Below, in pieces: positions 8,748 to 17,130 of a DNA stretch of 64,000 bases. The notes beneath the pieces were generated by a model that was not told where the DNA came from, did no database searches, and saw only the letters and a program-made list of their open reading frames with translations. Location: NCBI GenBank assembly GCA_964569245.1, contig CAZMTK010000011.1, positions 9,041 through 73,040 on the forward strand, given 5' to 3'. Within the stretch, counting starts at the first letter, position 1. The number at the start of each line of letters is the position of its first letter. A program made the position numbers and the translations under genes. This stretch comes from JAAYTY01 sp964569245 (GTDB taxonomy: Bacteria; Fermentibacterota; Fermentibacteria; Fermentibacterales; Fermentibacteraceae).

Positions 8748-9451
8748 CCCCTGAACCAGTCCGTCCTCATCAGGTCGAACTCCGATGGCTGGCCTTCCGA
8801 CCACACGGGGCGCACCGCAGGGTGCATGACCAGCTCGCACTCGCCGGGAGGGATCCTCAGGCGCTCGAGGTAGCTCCTCGTGACCCTGCCGCTCGCCCCG
8901 AAGCCGGCCATGGAGGCCCTGGTCCGTATGCCCAGCGACGCAGCCTTTCTGGCCAGTCTCCTTCCGAGCAAGTCGAGCACGAGGCCGGCAGGGAACCTCA
9001 TGTGCCTGTCCGGCAGGATCGCCGCCCTGACCAGGCCGATGCCGTGCTCTCCGGCGAGCCTCAGAGAAACATCCAGCAGCGACGGGAGATGGTGAACGTG
9101 CCTGTGGCTGTCGAGCCCCGAGAGGGTCGCACCCAGCCTTTCCAGCCGCTCGATCTGCATCCTCCATTCGCTCTCTATGCGGGAAGCCCAGAGCGAAGGC
9201 GCCGCGAAGAGCGCTGCCGCGCCCGGCTTCGGCACGCCGGACAGGAACGGCAGATGGAGGCAGTCGAGGTGCGCTGAGACTTCCAGACCCATCTCCAGGG
9301 CGGTGGCGACCGCGCGCGCAGCTCCCTCCGCCGAGGCCAGGACGCTTATCCCGTCGATCGCCTCCTCGCGTGCGAGTATCGCCACGGCTTCGTCCACCGC
9401 GCCATCGAGCCCGGCGTCGTCCACGCTGACGAATACGCGGCCGGCCCGCAC
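8726..9451 (-). CDS. YdjC/ChbG-like carbohydrate deacetylase
   Basis: This 241-aa protein follows the YdjC family layout. A strand ends in a conserved acid pair (VFVSVDDAGLDGAVDEAV), a His sits in LEVSAHLDCLHLP near residue 60, and LDSHRHVHHLPSL lies near residue 115. These Asp and His residues form the metal site in ChbG-type deacetylases, which remove N-acetyl groups from amino sugars. No signal peptide is visible, so it should be cytoplasmic. The start is GTG 9451, overlapping the radical SAM stop by one base (TAGTG). Within this operon it probably trims an N-acetyl group from a glycan intermediate (inference). Confidence 0.75.
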   Translation of the reverse strand: MRAGRVFVSVDDAGLDGAVDEAVAILAREEAIDGISVLASAEGAARAVATALEMGLEVSAHLDCLHLPFLSGVPKPGAAALFAAPSLWASRIESEWRMQIERLERLGATLSGLDSHRHVHHLPSLLDVSLRLAGEHGIGLVRAAILPDRHMRFPAGLVLDLLGRRLARKAASLGIRTRASMAGFGASGRVTRSYLERLRIPPGECELVMHPAVRPVWSEGQPSEFDLMRTDWFRGWTRTGA

Positions 9452-10827
9452 TAGACGCGCCTCGCCTTTGCCAGAGTCCGTGCCAGGTTCCTCGGGCCGA
9501 GCGCCGTTCGGAGCGTCCTGGCGATCCTGGAAGGGTGCAGGTAGAACCTCCAGAAGGCCCGCTTCTTCAGCCGCTCGACCTCCTCGGGTTCGATTCCGTC
9601 CAGCCTGTACACGCTGGTGTGGAAGCAGTCGAAGTCGGCGTAGTCCCTGTTCACGAGGTGCCTGGTGCGGTTCCAGAGCTCGGTGTGAGGAAACGGCGTC
9701 GTGATGTCGAAGAGCGCGTCGTCGAAGGGCATCCTTGCTGCGAAGGCGATCGTGGCCTCCATCTCCTCCCGGGTCTCACCCGGAGCGCCGAGCATGAAGT
9801 AGCCCTGGACCCTGATGCCCAGCTTGACGGCCGTCTCGAGGGCGCGCTCAACGCCGGCCAGCGTGATGCCCTTCTCGTAGATGTCGTCGAGGACCCTCTG
9901 AGAGGCGGACTCCACGCCGATGTTGATCTTGGCGAGACCGGCCTCCTTCATGTGTCTGAGAAGGTCCTCGGTCAGGAGGTCGGCGCGCACGTTGCAGCAC
10001 CACCTCAGCGAGAGCCTGCGGGCCAGCATCTCGTCGCAGATGCCATGAACCCACTCGTGGTCCAGCACGAACGTGGAGTCCTCGAACATGAATGCCGTCA
10101 TGGCATAGCAGGCCACCAGGCTCTCGAGCTCGTCCACTATGTTCGAGGGGGACCTTCTGCGCATCCGCCTCCCGAATATCTCGGAGAGGGTGGGCTGGCA
10201 GAAGGTGCAGCCGAACGGGCACCCTCTGGAGCACATGATCGAAGTCCCCCGCAAACTCGGATCCACTCTGTCCATGGAGTACCACGTCCTGAAGTACTTC
10301 TCCATGTCGAAGATGCTCCTGTCCGGGAAGGGCAGCGTGTCCAGGTCCTCGGTCAGCAGCAGCCCCTCGTTCCTCGATACTACGCCGTCCTTCACCAAGC
10401 AGGCTCCCGGGAGAGCTGCGGGCGGCTCGCCCGACAGGAGGCGGGGGAAGGCGATGTCCGCCTCGCCAGAGTAGACAACGTCGGCACCCGTCCTTGCCAG
10501 CGTATCCTCCGGCAGGACAGTCGCATGCGGACCCCCGAAGACCAGGAAGGCGTCTGGAGAGGCTCTTCGGACCACGGCGGCGGAATCCACGCCGGCCTGG
10601 AGCTGCGGAGTGACGATGGAGATCCCCACCAGGTCGGGCTCGAACGAGCGGAGCTTCCGCTCGAGAGCCTCGAACGGGCGCTGTTCGAACGACATGTCGC
10701 ACAGGGCGACCTCCGCCGAAGTGTCTCTCTTCGCCGTGGCGGAGAGGCTGGCAAGACCCAGTGGGGGCTGCCCCGAGGGGTAGCGCGTCTCGGGGAACAC
10801 CAGAAGGACCCTTGCGAACGCCATCAC
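9451..10827 (-). CDS. B12-binding-domain radical SAM protein, second copy
   Basis: A 458-aa protein with a cobalamin-binding-like N-terminal domain (FPETRYPSGQPPLGLASLSA, then VFGGPHATVLPED) and a radical SAM core with CSRGCPFGCTFC near residue 205. The first Cys lies outside the CxxxCxxC triad. Further core motifs are FMFEDSTFVL, NIGVESASQRVL and YFMLGAPGETREEM. The start is GTG 10827 (GTGA overlap) or ATG 10824 (TGATG overlap); both couple it to the upstream gene. It shares a plan, but only moderate sequence, with 4904-6364. The C-terminal helical segment (YLHPSRIARTLRTAL) matches the other copy's YLRPSYILRKA. The product is unknown; a lipid or sugar modification is the contextual guess. 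Confidence 0.85.
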   Translation of the reverse strand: MMAFARVLLVFPETRYPSGQPPLGLASLSATAKRDTSAEVALCDMSFEQRPFEALERKLRSFEPDLVGISIVTPQLQAGVDSAAVVRRASPDAFLVFGGPHATVLPEDTLARTGADVVYSGEADIAFPRLLSGEPPAALPGACLVKDGVVSRNEGLLLTEDLDTLPFPDRSIFDMEKYFRTWYSMDRVDPSLRGTSIMCSRGCPFGCTFCQPTLSEIFGRRMRRRSPSNIVDELESLVACYAMTAFMFEDSTFVLDHEWVHGICDEMLARRLSLRWCCNVRADLLTEDLLRHMKEAGLAKINIGVESASQRVLDDIYEKGITLAGVERALETAVKLGIRVQGYFMLGAPGETREEMEATIAFAARMPFDDALFDITTPFPHTELWNRTRHLVNRDYADFDCFHTSVYRLDGIEPEEVERLKKRAFWRFYLHPSRIARTLRTALGPRNLARTLAKARRV

Positions 10828-12089
10828 CAGCTCCTGCGCGGAACGCTCAGGAAGGCGGCGGGGGCGAGAACCATCAGCACGGTGTCAACCGGGAGCCTGT
10901 AGCGGAGCCCCCCGTGGGCCAGCGCATGGACTCCTGCATAGACGACGAAAACGCCGGCCGCGAGGACGATTCCCCGGTTCCTCCGGTTCCTGACCACCCC
11001 GGCCGCCGAAAGGGCGGCCAGGGGAAGGTACATGCCGAAGCCTGCGGCGACAGCTGCCGGTCCTCCGCCTCCCCCGGAAGGGAGCGGCGACATGTACTCG
11101 GCCAGCCTCCGTGCGGACAGCCACGCGAAGAGCCGTGGATTGGCAGCGATGAACCGGAAGGAGCGCTCCGCGAGCTCGTCGCTCCTCTCGAGTTCGCCCT
11201 GATCCGGCTCGAAGTCGGGATAGTCCAGCAGGTCGGTCCTGGAGATTCCCTCCATGATGCCGTCCGGGATTCGGACGCCCTCGAGCCCGAGGGCTTCGGG
11301 GTTGTTGCGCATCCAGAGGTTCAGCGAGCCCTTCGTGGGAAGGAGAACGGGTCTGCCCATCTCGATCTGGTTCCTGGCGACCCAGGGCGCAGCCATCACC
11401 GCGAATCCCGCTGCAGTGAGCAGCGCCCCGCGCCATCTGCGCTCCGAGACCTCGCAGGCGATCTGAAGAGGAAGCAGGCAGAGTGCCGTGCTGCGCACCA
11501 GGAACAGGAGGCCGGTGGACGCCCCTGCGAGGAGCGGAGCCGCCCCCCCGCGCTCGCTCCGAAGCGTCGCGAGGATGATCACGGGGATCATGGCGACGTG
11601 GACGGCCTCGGTCATCGCAGCCGACGTGTAGAAGACGAAGTACGGATAGACCGAGTAGCAGACAGCCGACGCCAGCCCGGCCTTGGGCCCCCCAAGGCCG
11701 GACGCCAGTAGATAGACCGCCCAAGCCCCCAGCACCTGCGCGAGGAGGTTGACCATGAACACGGCTCCGGTGGTCGGACCGGAGAGCGAGAAGGCGGCGG
11801 CGAGCAGCACGGGATATCCGGGCTCGATCGTAGCGGTGGGAGCCCCTGCCTTCGCGATGCCGAAGGCGAAGCCGGGGTCCGAGGCCCAGTCCCTCAGGGG
11901 AGCGTGCTCGTCGGTGTCCTCGGTCTTGAGCAGGGCGGCGCCCTCGTCGAACGAGAGCCCGCGTCCCTCGTAGAGGCTGCCCGCCATCCTGATGTAGAGC
12001 TCCTGGTCCATCGGAGGCGAGGCCAGCTCGCCGTTCTGCAGCGCCATGAGGATCAGGCGGGGGGCCGCAGCGAGAACTGCGACCAGCAT
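10824..12089 (-). CDS. Polytopic membrane glycosyltransferase (GT39-like)
   Basis: This 421-aa protein has about nine hydrophobic segments. A first periplasmic loop carries SPPMDQELYIRMAGSLYEGR, whose acidic residues sit where GT-C enzymes keep their catalytic acid. Next comes IEPGYPVLLAAAFSL, and a second large loop has GSLNLWMRNNPEALG. The start is ATG 12089, overlapping the wzt-type gene stop by one base (TGATG). The plan matches 7380-8747. It probably uses a polyprenyl-phosphate sugar on the periplasmic face. Assignment rests on topology and loop motifs, so donor and acceptor are open. Confidence 0.75.
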   Translation of the reverse strand: MLVAVLAAAPRLILMALQNGELASPPMDQELYIRMAGSLYEGRGLSFDEGAALLKTEDTDEHAPLRDWASDPGFAFGIAKAGAPTATIEPGYPVLLAAAFSLSGPTTGAVFMVNLLAQVLGAWAVYLLASGLGGPKAGLASAVCYSVYPYFVFYTSAAMTEAVHVAMIPVIILATLRSERGGAAPLLAGASTGLLFLVRSTALCLLPLQIACEVSERRWRGALLTAAGFAVMAAPWVARNQIEMGRPVLLPTKGSLNLWMRNNPEALGLEGVRIPDGIMEGISRTDLLDYPDFEPDQGELERSDELAERSFRFIAANPRLFAWLSARRLAEYMSPLPSGGGGGPAAVAAGFGMYLPLAALSAAGVVRNRRNRGIVLAAGVFVVYAGVHALAHGGLRYRLPVDTVLMVLAPAAFLSVPRRSW

Positions 12090-13294
12090 CAGAACGGGCC
12101 TGTTTCCCAGATCGCCTCCCTTAGCCTGAGCGGAGGTTCGCGCCTCTCCCCAAGCACCTGGACTGGATAGAACCAGTCCTGCCAGTGGTAGTCCCTGCCT
12201 GCGGCAGGGTCGGTGAGCGCAAGTCCGAGAAGGTACGCGCCCGGTTCCAGCACCTCCAGATCGATCGAGATCCTCGCCTCGAGGCTTCCTTGAACGGAGA
12301 GAAGGGGCTGGTTGAGCTCGAGGTTGTTCACCCCGATCACCCTCTCCCCGTCGGGCCTGTGGATCGAGAATCCGAACACTACGCCGTCCACTCCTCCCGG
12401 CACCCTCGTGCGGATGAGGGCTTCCGCGACAAGCCTTCCTCCCTGCCTGAAGGAGGAGGTCGGGTTCCCCTTCTCGTCGGAGAGCCTCACCCTGTCCATC
12501 CAGACCTCCCGCGTGCCCCATTCGCGCGGAGCGACCGAGGCAGCGGCATGCCTGTTCGAGACAGAGGAGAGGTACTCGGGCAGCACCTCCAGAACGGGTC
12601 CGTCGGCCCTTATCCTGCCTGCTTCGAGCCATATCGCCCTCTGGCAGAGGCGCGATACGGCCTCGGTGTCGTGCGACACGAAGACGATCGTCCGTCCCTC
12701 GCCCCTGAAGCCGAAGATCCTGTCGTAGCACTTGTTCTGGAAGGAGGCGTCGCCCACTGCGAGCACCTCGTCGATCACCAGGATGTCGGGCTCGCAGGCG
12801 GTTGCCAGGCTGAAGCCCAGCCTCATGAACATGCCGGAGGAGAAGTACTTCACCGGAGTGTCCACGAATCTCTCGAGCCCTGCGAACTCGACTATCGAGG
12901 GGATGATCGCCTTCATCGTCCTCCGGTCGAGGCCCATCAGCGCTCCGTTCAGATGCAGGTTCTCGAGAGCCGTGAGCTCCGGGTGGAAACCCACGCCGAG
13001 GTCAAGGAGCGAGGCCACCCTGCCCTCGACCTCCACCCTGCCCGACGTGGGCTCGTAGATGCCGGCGAGAAGCTTGAGCGTGGTGGACTTCCCGGCGCCG
13101 TTGGCTCCGATCAGCGCGACGGACTCGCCGGGGGCGATGCTGAAGGTCGCGCCGTCCAGCGCACGGAGGCGCTCGGTCCTCGTCCTCCTTCCGAACATGT
13201 TGAGCATCGTCTCGAGGAGGGTGAGCGTGCGGTCGTGGTATATTCTGTAGTCGAGACTCACGGAGTCGAACGAGACACGTCCCCGCGCCCCCAT
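12089..13294 (-). CDS. Surface polysaccharide ABC transporter ATP-binding protein (Wzt type)
   Basis: This 401-aa protein powers export of lipid-linked glycan across the inner membrane with the adjoining permease. The nucleotide-binding domain has Walker A GANGAGKS near residue 65, a signature FSSGMFMRLGFSLAT near 150, Walker B DILVIDEVLAVGD near 170 and the switch His in FVSHD. Unlike minimal KpsT-type proteins it has about 150 extra residues (250-401) forming a beta-rich domain (VFGFSIHRPDGERVIGVNN), as in Wzt proteins whose C-terminal domain recognises a modified chain end. The start is ATG 13294, overlapping the permease stop by one base. The chain-end modification could come from one of the radical SAM proteins in the operon (inference). 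Confidence 0.92.
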   Translation of the reverse strand: MGARGRVSFDSVSLDYRIYHDRTLTLLETMLNMFGRRTRTERLRALDGATFSIAPGESVALIGANGAGKSTTLKLLAGIYEPTSGRVEVEGRVASLLDLGVGFHPELTALENLHLNGALMGLDRRTMKAIIPSIVEFAGLERFVDTPVKYFSSGMFMRLGFSLATACEPDILVIDEVLAVGDASFQNKCYDRIFGFRGEGRTIVFVSHDTEAVSRLCQRAIWLEAGRIRADGPVLEVLPEYLSSVSNRHAAASVAPREWGTREVWMDRVRLSDEKGNPTSSFRQGGRLVAEALIRTRVPGGVDGVVFGFSIHRPDGERVIGVNNLELNQPLLSVQGSLEARISIDLEVLEPGAYLLGLALTDPAAGRDYHWQDWFYPVQVLGERREPPLRLREAIWETGPF

Positions 13295-14076
13295 CAGAGC
13301 TCCTTGACCACCGCTGGCTCTGCTCTCCGGAAGACGAGGAGCCCCGCTGCGACAAGCACCAGCGCCCATGCCCCCATCGAGAGCCACACCCACGGTGCGG
13401 GCCAGTCCCCCCTGTACATGCCCGAATGCAGAACCTCCAGGACGCCGGCCACGGGGTTGAATGCTATGACGCGCCCGACCTCTGGGGGCAGAATGTCTGG
13501 CCGGCCGAGCGGATAGATGACGGGCGAGCCGTAGAACCAAGCCAGCAGGAGGACCTCCACGAGCTGGGCCACGTCCCTGTAGTAGACGTTCCATACCGAG
13601 AGCAGCAGGGCGAGCCCCGTGGTCATGAGCAGGAGGAAGAGAAGTGCGGCAGGAACCAGCGCAAGAGAGGGTCCGGGGGTGTGTCCGAACAGAATCAGGA
13701 TTCCTTCCAGTGCCGCGAGAGCGAGCACCATGTGCGCGGCGTTGGCCAGCACGCTGGAGGCCGGGAGGGCTGCCCGGGGGAATCTGACGCTCCTCACCAG
13801 CCTGTGGTTGTCCAGCAGACAGGTCGTGGAGGAGATCAGGGACGAGGTGAGGAAGTTCCATGCCAGCAGCCCTGTCATGAGGAAGAGCGGATAGTGGGGG
13901 ATCGCCGCTCCGAAACGGATTATGCGGGTGAAGACGACCGCGTACACCGCCATCTGGAACACCGGCTTCAGGAGGAACCACGCGAAGCCCAGCATGGATC
14001 TCTTGTACCGGACCTTCAGCTCCTTCACGGAGAGGCTCTCCAGCAGAAGCCAGATCCTTCCCGCGGGAGTTCTCAC
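13294..14076 (-). CDS. Surface polysaccharide ABC transporter permease (Wzm type)
   Basis: The 260-aa permease partner of the Wzt-type ATPase. It has the ABC-2 membrane pattern: an amphipathic start with ELKVRYKRSMLGFAWFLLKP, about six spans, and the periplasmic re-entrant segment WFYGSPVIYPLGR near residue 190 typical of O-antigen exporters. I take GTG 14076 as the start because it gives a GTGA overlap with plsY. The frame upstream of that point is a shadow of plsY. It works as a dimer with two ATPase subunits to move undecaprenyl-linked glycan to the periplasm. Confidence 0.9.
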   Translation of the reverse strand: MRTPAGRIWLLLESLSVKELKVRYKRSMLGFAWFLLKPVFQMAVYAVVFTRIIRFGAAIPHYPLFLMTGLLAWNFLTSSLISSTTCLLDNHRLVRSVRFPRAALPASSVLANAAHMVLALAALEGILILFGHTPGPSLALVPAALLFLLLMTTGLALLLSVWNVYYRDVAQLVEVLLLAWFYGSPVIYPLGRPDILPPEVGRVIAFNPVAGVLEVLHSGMYRGDWPAPWVWLSMGAWALVLVAAGLLVFRRAEPAVVKEL

Positions 14077-14642
14077 GCCGACCCTCTCCCGAGCCTGCGC
14101 TCGGTGCCCTTCAGCAGGCGGCCGATGTTCGAGAGGTGTCGAACGACGAGAAGCGCTGCGACCGAGAAGCAGACGCCTTGCTCTACAGGGCCCGCGGGCA
14201 GGAGGAGGCAGGCGGGCACCAGGGCCAGGGCGGCGGAGACGGATGCCAGGGAGACGAACCTCCAAGCTGAGAGGACGAGAGCGAATGCAGCCACGGACAC
14301 CAGGACCGGCAGCGGGGCGATGACCATCATCGCGCCCAGCCCGGTCGCGACCCCCTTGCCGCCTTTCCAGCCGAGCCACGGAGTGAAGATGTGCCCCAGG
14401 ACTGCGGCCAGGCCTGCGGCGGCTCTTCCGAACGGACCGGGGAAGAGCGCTCCGGCCGCCAGGGCCGGCAAGGCGCCCTTCGCGGCGTCGAGCGCGAAGC
14501 CCGCCGCTCCGGCCTTCCAGCCGCAGGTGCGGAACAGGTTGGTGGCCCCTGCGTTTCCGGAGCCTGTGCGTCTCAGGTCCGCTCCGCGCGCTCTTCCCAC
14601 GAGCCACGAGAAGGGTATGGAGCCGGCCAGGAAGCCGAACAC
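14073..14642 (-). CDS. plsY: Glycerol-3-phosphate acyltransferase PlsY
   Basis: PlsY transfers acyl from acyl-phosphate to glycerol-3-phosphate, the first step of phospholipid synthesis, at the inner membrane. Three family motifs are present: AGSIPFSWLVGR, GSGNAGATNLFRTCG and GHIFTPWLGWKGGKGVATG. From GTG 14642 the protein is 189 aa, but only six residues then precede the GSIPF motif, where PlsY usually has about sixteen. The frame stays open to a CTG at 14672 that overlaps the der stop (CTGA). Starting there would restore a normal first helix. I list the conventional start and regard CTG as a serious alternative. Confidence 0.93.
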   Translation of the reverse strand: MFGFLAGSIPFSWLVGRARGADLRRTGSGNAGATNLFRTCGWKAGAAGFALDAAKGALPALAAGALFPGPFGRAAAGLAAVLGHIFTPWLGWKGGKGVATGLGAMMVIAPLPVLVSVAAFALVLSAWRFVSLASVSAALALVPACLLLPAGPVEQGVCFSVAALLVVRHLSNIGRLLKGTERRLGRGSA

Positions 14643-14668
14643 GGCGCAGACTGCGGCATGGACAGGGT

Positions 14669-15967
14669 TCAGTGTTCCCTCCTGCGGTAGCTTATCACCA
14701 GCGGAACGCCCTTCAGGTTCAGCAGGTCTCTCAGCGAGTTCTCCAGGTAGCGCCTGTAGTTGTCTGGAATCTCTTCAGGCCTGTTGCAGAAGACAAGGAG
14801 CCTCGGAGGCGAGGTGCCCGTCTGCGTGACGTAGAAGAACTTAAGCTGGCGTCCGCCGGGCGAGGGAGGCTGGACTTCCGACACGGCTTTCTCCAGCCTC
14901 TCGTTGAGCATCGATGTCGGGAGTGACGACCTCCTCGCCTCGGCCACACGCCAGACGGCGGGCAGAATCCGCCCGACACCGGTTCCATCCTTCGCAGAGA
15001 TGAACAACACGGGAATCCACCGGCCTGGGTGGAAGCGCTCGAGGAAGGTCTCGAGCCAGGCCCTCCTGTCGATCCCGAGATCGATCTTGTTGACCCCCAT
15101 GAGAAGGCCCTTCCCGAGCTCCCAGGCGCGTCCGGCGATCCGGAGGTCCTGCGCTGCCAGGGGCCGGGACGCATCGGCGAGCACCATGACGACATCGGAC
15201 CTCTCTACGCTCCGCCAAGACCGCAGGGTGCTGTAGTACTCGAGATCGTCCATGTCGGCCGAGCGGCGGCGGAGGCCGGCTGTGTCCACCAGGCGGAAGC
15301 GGCCGTTCTTCCAAGAGACGACCGTGTCCGTGGAGTCGCGGGTGGTGCCGGGGGAGTCGGCCACGATGCTCCTCTCGTCTCCGCAGAGCCTGTTGAACAG
15401 CGAGCTCTTCCCCACGTTGGGCCTGCCGACGATCGCGAAGGGCACTTCGTCGCTCTCCTCGCTCTCCGCGACTGGGAGCACCGAAGCGACTGCGTCGAGC
15501 AGCTCGCCGGTGCCGGTTCCATGAAGAGCGCTGATCGGGTAAGGGAAGCCGAGACCGAGCTGGTAGAACTCCGCCGCCCCGGAATCCCTGCCTGGGTTGT
15601 CGCACCTGTTCACGGCCACGAAGGCGGGAACGCCGGAGCGTCTTACCAGATCGGCGGCGGCGAAGTCGAACGGATGGAGGCCGCTTCCCCAGTCCACAAC
15701 GAGGATGACCGCCTGCGCGTCCGAGAGAGCCAGCCGGACCTGCCTCTCCACGGCGGCCTGGATGGCGTCTTCGCTGCCTGGAACAAGCCCGCCGGTGTCA
15801 ACTACAAGGAAGTCGCGGCCTGCCCATGAGGCGACCCCCATGTTCCTGTCGCGCGTTACACCGGGGGTGTCGTCCACTATGGCCCTGCTGCCGCCGACGA
15901 GCCTGTTGAAGAGGGTGGATTTGCCTACGTTGACCCTGCCGATGATCGCAACCGTGGGAATGGGCAA
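14669..15967 (-). CDS. der: Ribosome-assembly GTPase Der (EngA)
   Basis: A 432-aa double-GTPase needed for 50S subunit maturation. Domain 1 has G1 GRVNVGKS at 10-17, G3 DTGG and G4 NRCD. Domain 2 has GRPNVGKS near 180, DTAG and NKID. The C-terminal KH-like domain ends LKGVPLVISYRRREH. The start is TTG 15967, preceded by GGGAG five to six bases away; no ATG lies in frame nearby. It heads the 15-gene chain, with an extended -10 promoter just upstream. A housekeeping GTPase driving a surface-glycan operon is unusual and would tie glycan expression to growth (inference). Confidence 0.96.
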   Translation of the reverse strand: MPIPTVAIIGRVNVGKSTLFNRLVGGSRAIVDDTPGVTRDRNMGVASWAGRDFLVVDTGGLVPGSEDAIQAAVERQVRLALSDAQAVILVVDWGSGLHPFDFAAADLVRRSGVPAFVAVNRCDNPGRDSGAAEFYQLGLGFPYPISALHGTGTGELLDAVASVLPVAESEESDEVPFAIVGRPNVGKSSLFNRLCGDERSIVADSPGTTRDSTDTVVSWKNGRFRLVDTAGLRRRSADMDDLEYYSTLRSWRSVERSDVVMVLADASRPLAAQDLRIAGRAWELGKGLLMGVNKIDLGIDRRAWLETFLERFHPGRWIPVLFISAKDGTGVGRILPAVWRVAEARRSSLPTSMLNERLEKAVSEVQPPSPGGRQLKFFYVTQTGTSPPRLLVFCNRPEEIPDNYRRYLENSLRDLLNLKGVPLVISYRRREH

Positions 15968-15994
15968 TGTATCTCCCGTCTCTCAGGACCTGCG

Positions 15995-16003
15995 ATTATA
16001 TCA
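15995..16003 (-). promoter_or_regulatory. Extended -10 promoter of the der-led operon
   Basis: Reading the minus strand, TGATATAAT is a perfect extended -10 (TGnTATAAT) about 28 bases before the TTG start of der. The -35 region (CACACA) is poor, which is normal for extended -10 promoters. The start of transcription should be near 15988. Confidence 0.6.
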
Positions 16004-16067
16004 GCATCTGCGGTCTCTGTGTGAGTTCGCGCTGCGCGGAGCCGCATGGGATTGGGGGTGTGCGGAC

Positions 16068-16538
16068 ATGTCGCTGTGTCTTTCCGCCATGGCGGTTCTG
16101 GCCGCGGGAGGGGGCCCCGGTGCCGACCCGGGCAGGACTATGGAGATATTCATGAGGGCGGTGCAGAGATCGGACACCTCCGCGGCCCTGGACCTGGTCT
16201 CGTCCGATGCGTACGGCATGATCGACTCCCTGCTGGATGCCGACCCGGAGAGGCTCTGCTGGCTCGCCGACGGTTTCGGCGTCGCCCTGGAGCCCGAAGC
16301 CCTCGAAGACATGGGGCCGCGCGGGTTCCTCGGCTCCGTGCTTTCTTCTCCCGCACTCGCCGGAATGCTGGCGATGGCCTCCTGGCATGTCTCGGGCTCC
16401 GCTGTGGAGGGCGGCGAGGCTGTCGTGAGCATAGACTACCGGATCCTGGGCTCGACCGGCTCCATGCAGGTCCTGATGGTCATGGAGGACGGCCGCTGGC
16501 GCCTGGACGACTACTTCGGAGGGGCCCCCCTGAGGTGA
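16068..16538 (+). CDS. Small exported protein with SnoaL/NTF2-like pattern
   Basis: A 156-aa protein starting at ATG 16068 after a G-rich stretch (GGGGGTG). The N-terminus (MSLCLSAMAVLAAGG) reads as a short signal peptide. The mature part begins PGRTMEIFMRAVQRSDTSAA, with alternating helices, and ends in a beta hairpin (MQVLMVMEDGRWRLDDYFGG). This is how many NTF2/SnoaL-like proteins close (DGRWRLDDY). No catalytic residues can be assigned. The gene stands alone, divergent from der and convergent with the nitroreductase gene, 12 bases from its stop. The open frame upstream of 16068 is a shadow of der. Confidence 0.6.
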   Translation: MSLCLSAMAVLAAGGGPGADPGRTMEIFMRAVQRSDTSAALDLVSSDAYGMIDSLLDADPERLCWLADGFGVALEPEALEDMGPRGFLGSVLSSPALAGMLAMASWHVSGSAVEGGEAVVSIDYRILGSTGSMQVLMVMEDGRWRLDDYFGGAPLR

Positions 16539-16550
16539 CAGGATCTCCGC

Positions 16551-17105
16551 TCAGGCGGAGGGGCCGAGCAGCGTCCTGATCTCGTCCAGCGGCAGCCGCG
16601 GCGGTCTTTCTCTCTCGGCCTCGATCTGGTGACCCGACAGCGCCGTGCTGATCGTGTCGGCCCTCCTCCCCAGGGCTACGAGCGTGATCAGGAGCGCGTC
16701 CTCCGGCAGCCCGAGGGCGCGAGAGGCGGCTTCCTCGTCGAAGCCTGCGATGGGGTGCGCCACCAGCCCCAGCTCGGTCGCGCGCAGAAGCATCATCCCC
16801 ACCGCCATGCCCGTGTCGAAGAGGTAGTACTCCCTTCTTCCCGCCACGCAGTCAAGATCCCGCCTGGTATAGACGCCTGCCACCATCGAAGCTGCCCTGA
16901 ACCACTCGTTGCCCCTGGACAGGGCGGCGAATACGCCCTGAAGGGCGTCGCCGCTGACGAACACGAACCTCCACGGCTGCCTGTTGAAGCACGAAGGTGC
17001 CAGCGAGGCCGCGGTGGCGAGTTCGTCGGCCAGCCAGGGTCCGGCATCGGACGGAGCCAGCGACCTGTAGGAACGCCTTGCCCTGATCGCATCCATGACT
17101 TCCAT
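16551..17105 (-). CDS. Nitroreductase-family flavoprotein
   Basis: This 184-aa FMN-dependent oxidoreductase has the family start MDAIRARRSYRSLAP, followed by LAPSCFNRQPWRFVFVSG (FMN phosphate and ring contacts) and a C-terminal HPIAGFDEEAASRALGLPED. The start is ATG 17105 with AAAGGAG (forward 17114-17120) as Shine-Dalgarno. The frame runs open upstream, but that is a shadow. It lies 25 bases after the membrane SpeE-like gene and is the last gene of the AmmeMemoRadiSam operon. The substrate cannot be named; many relatives reduce quinones or nitro compounds with NAD(P)H, and some are dehalogenases or cyclases. Confidence 0.88.
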   Translation of the reverse strand: MEVMDAIRARRSYRSLAPSDAGPWLADELATAASLAPSCFNRQPWRFVFVSGDALQGVFAALSRGNEWFRAASMVAGVYTRRDLDCVAGRREYYLFDTGMAVGMMLLRATELGLVAHPIAGFDEEAASRALGLPEDALLITLVALGRRADTISTALSGHQIEAERERPPRLPLDEIRTLLGPSA

Positions 17106-17130
17106 ATCTAAGACTCCTTTCCGTCTGTCT

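Noticed and set aside
4904..16003. Cobalamin riboswitch controlling the radical SAM genes
   Set aside because: There is no non-coding leader: the genes abut one another and the der leader is only about 20 bases.
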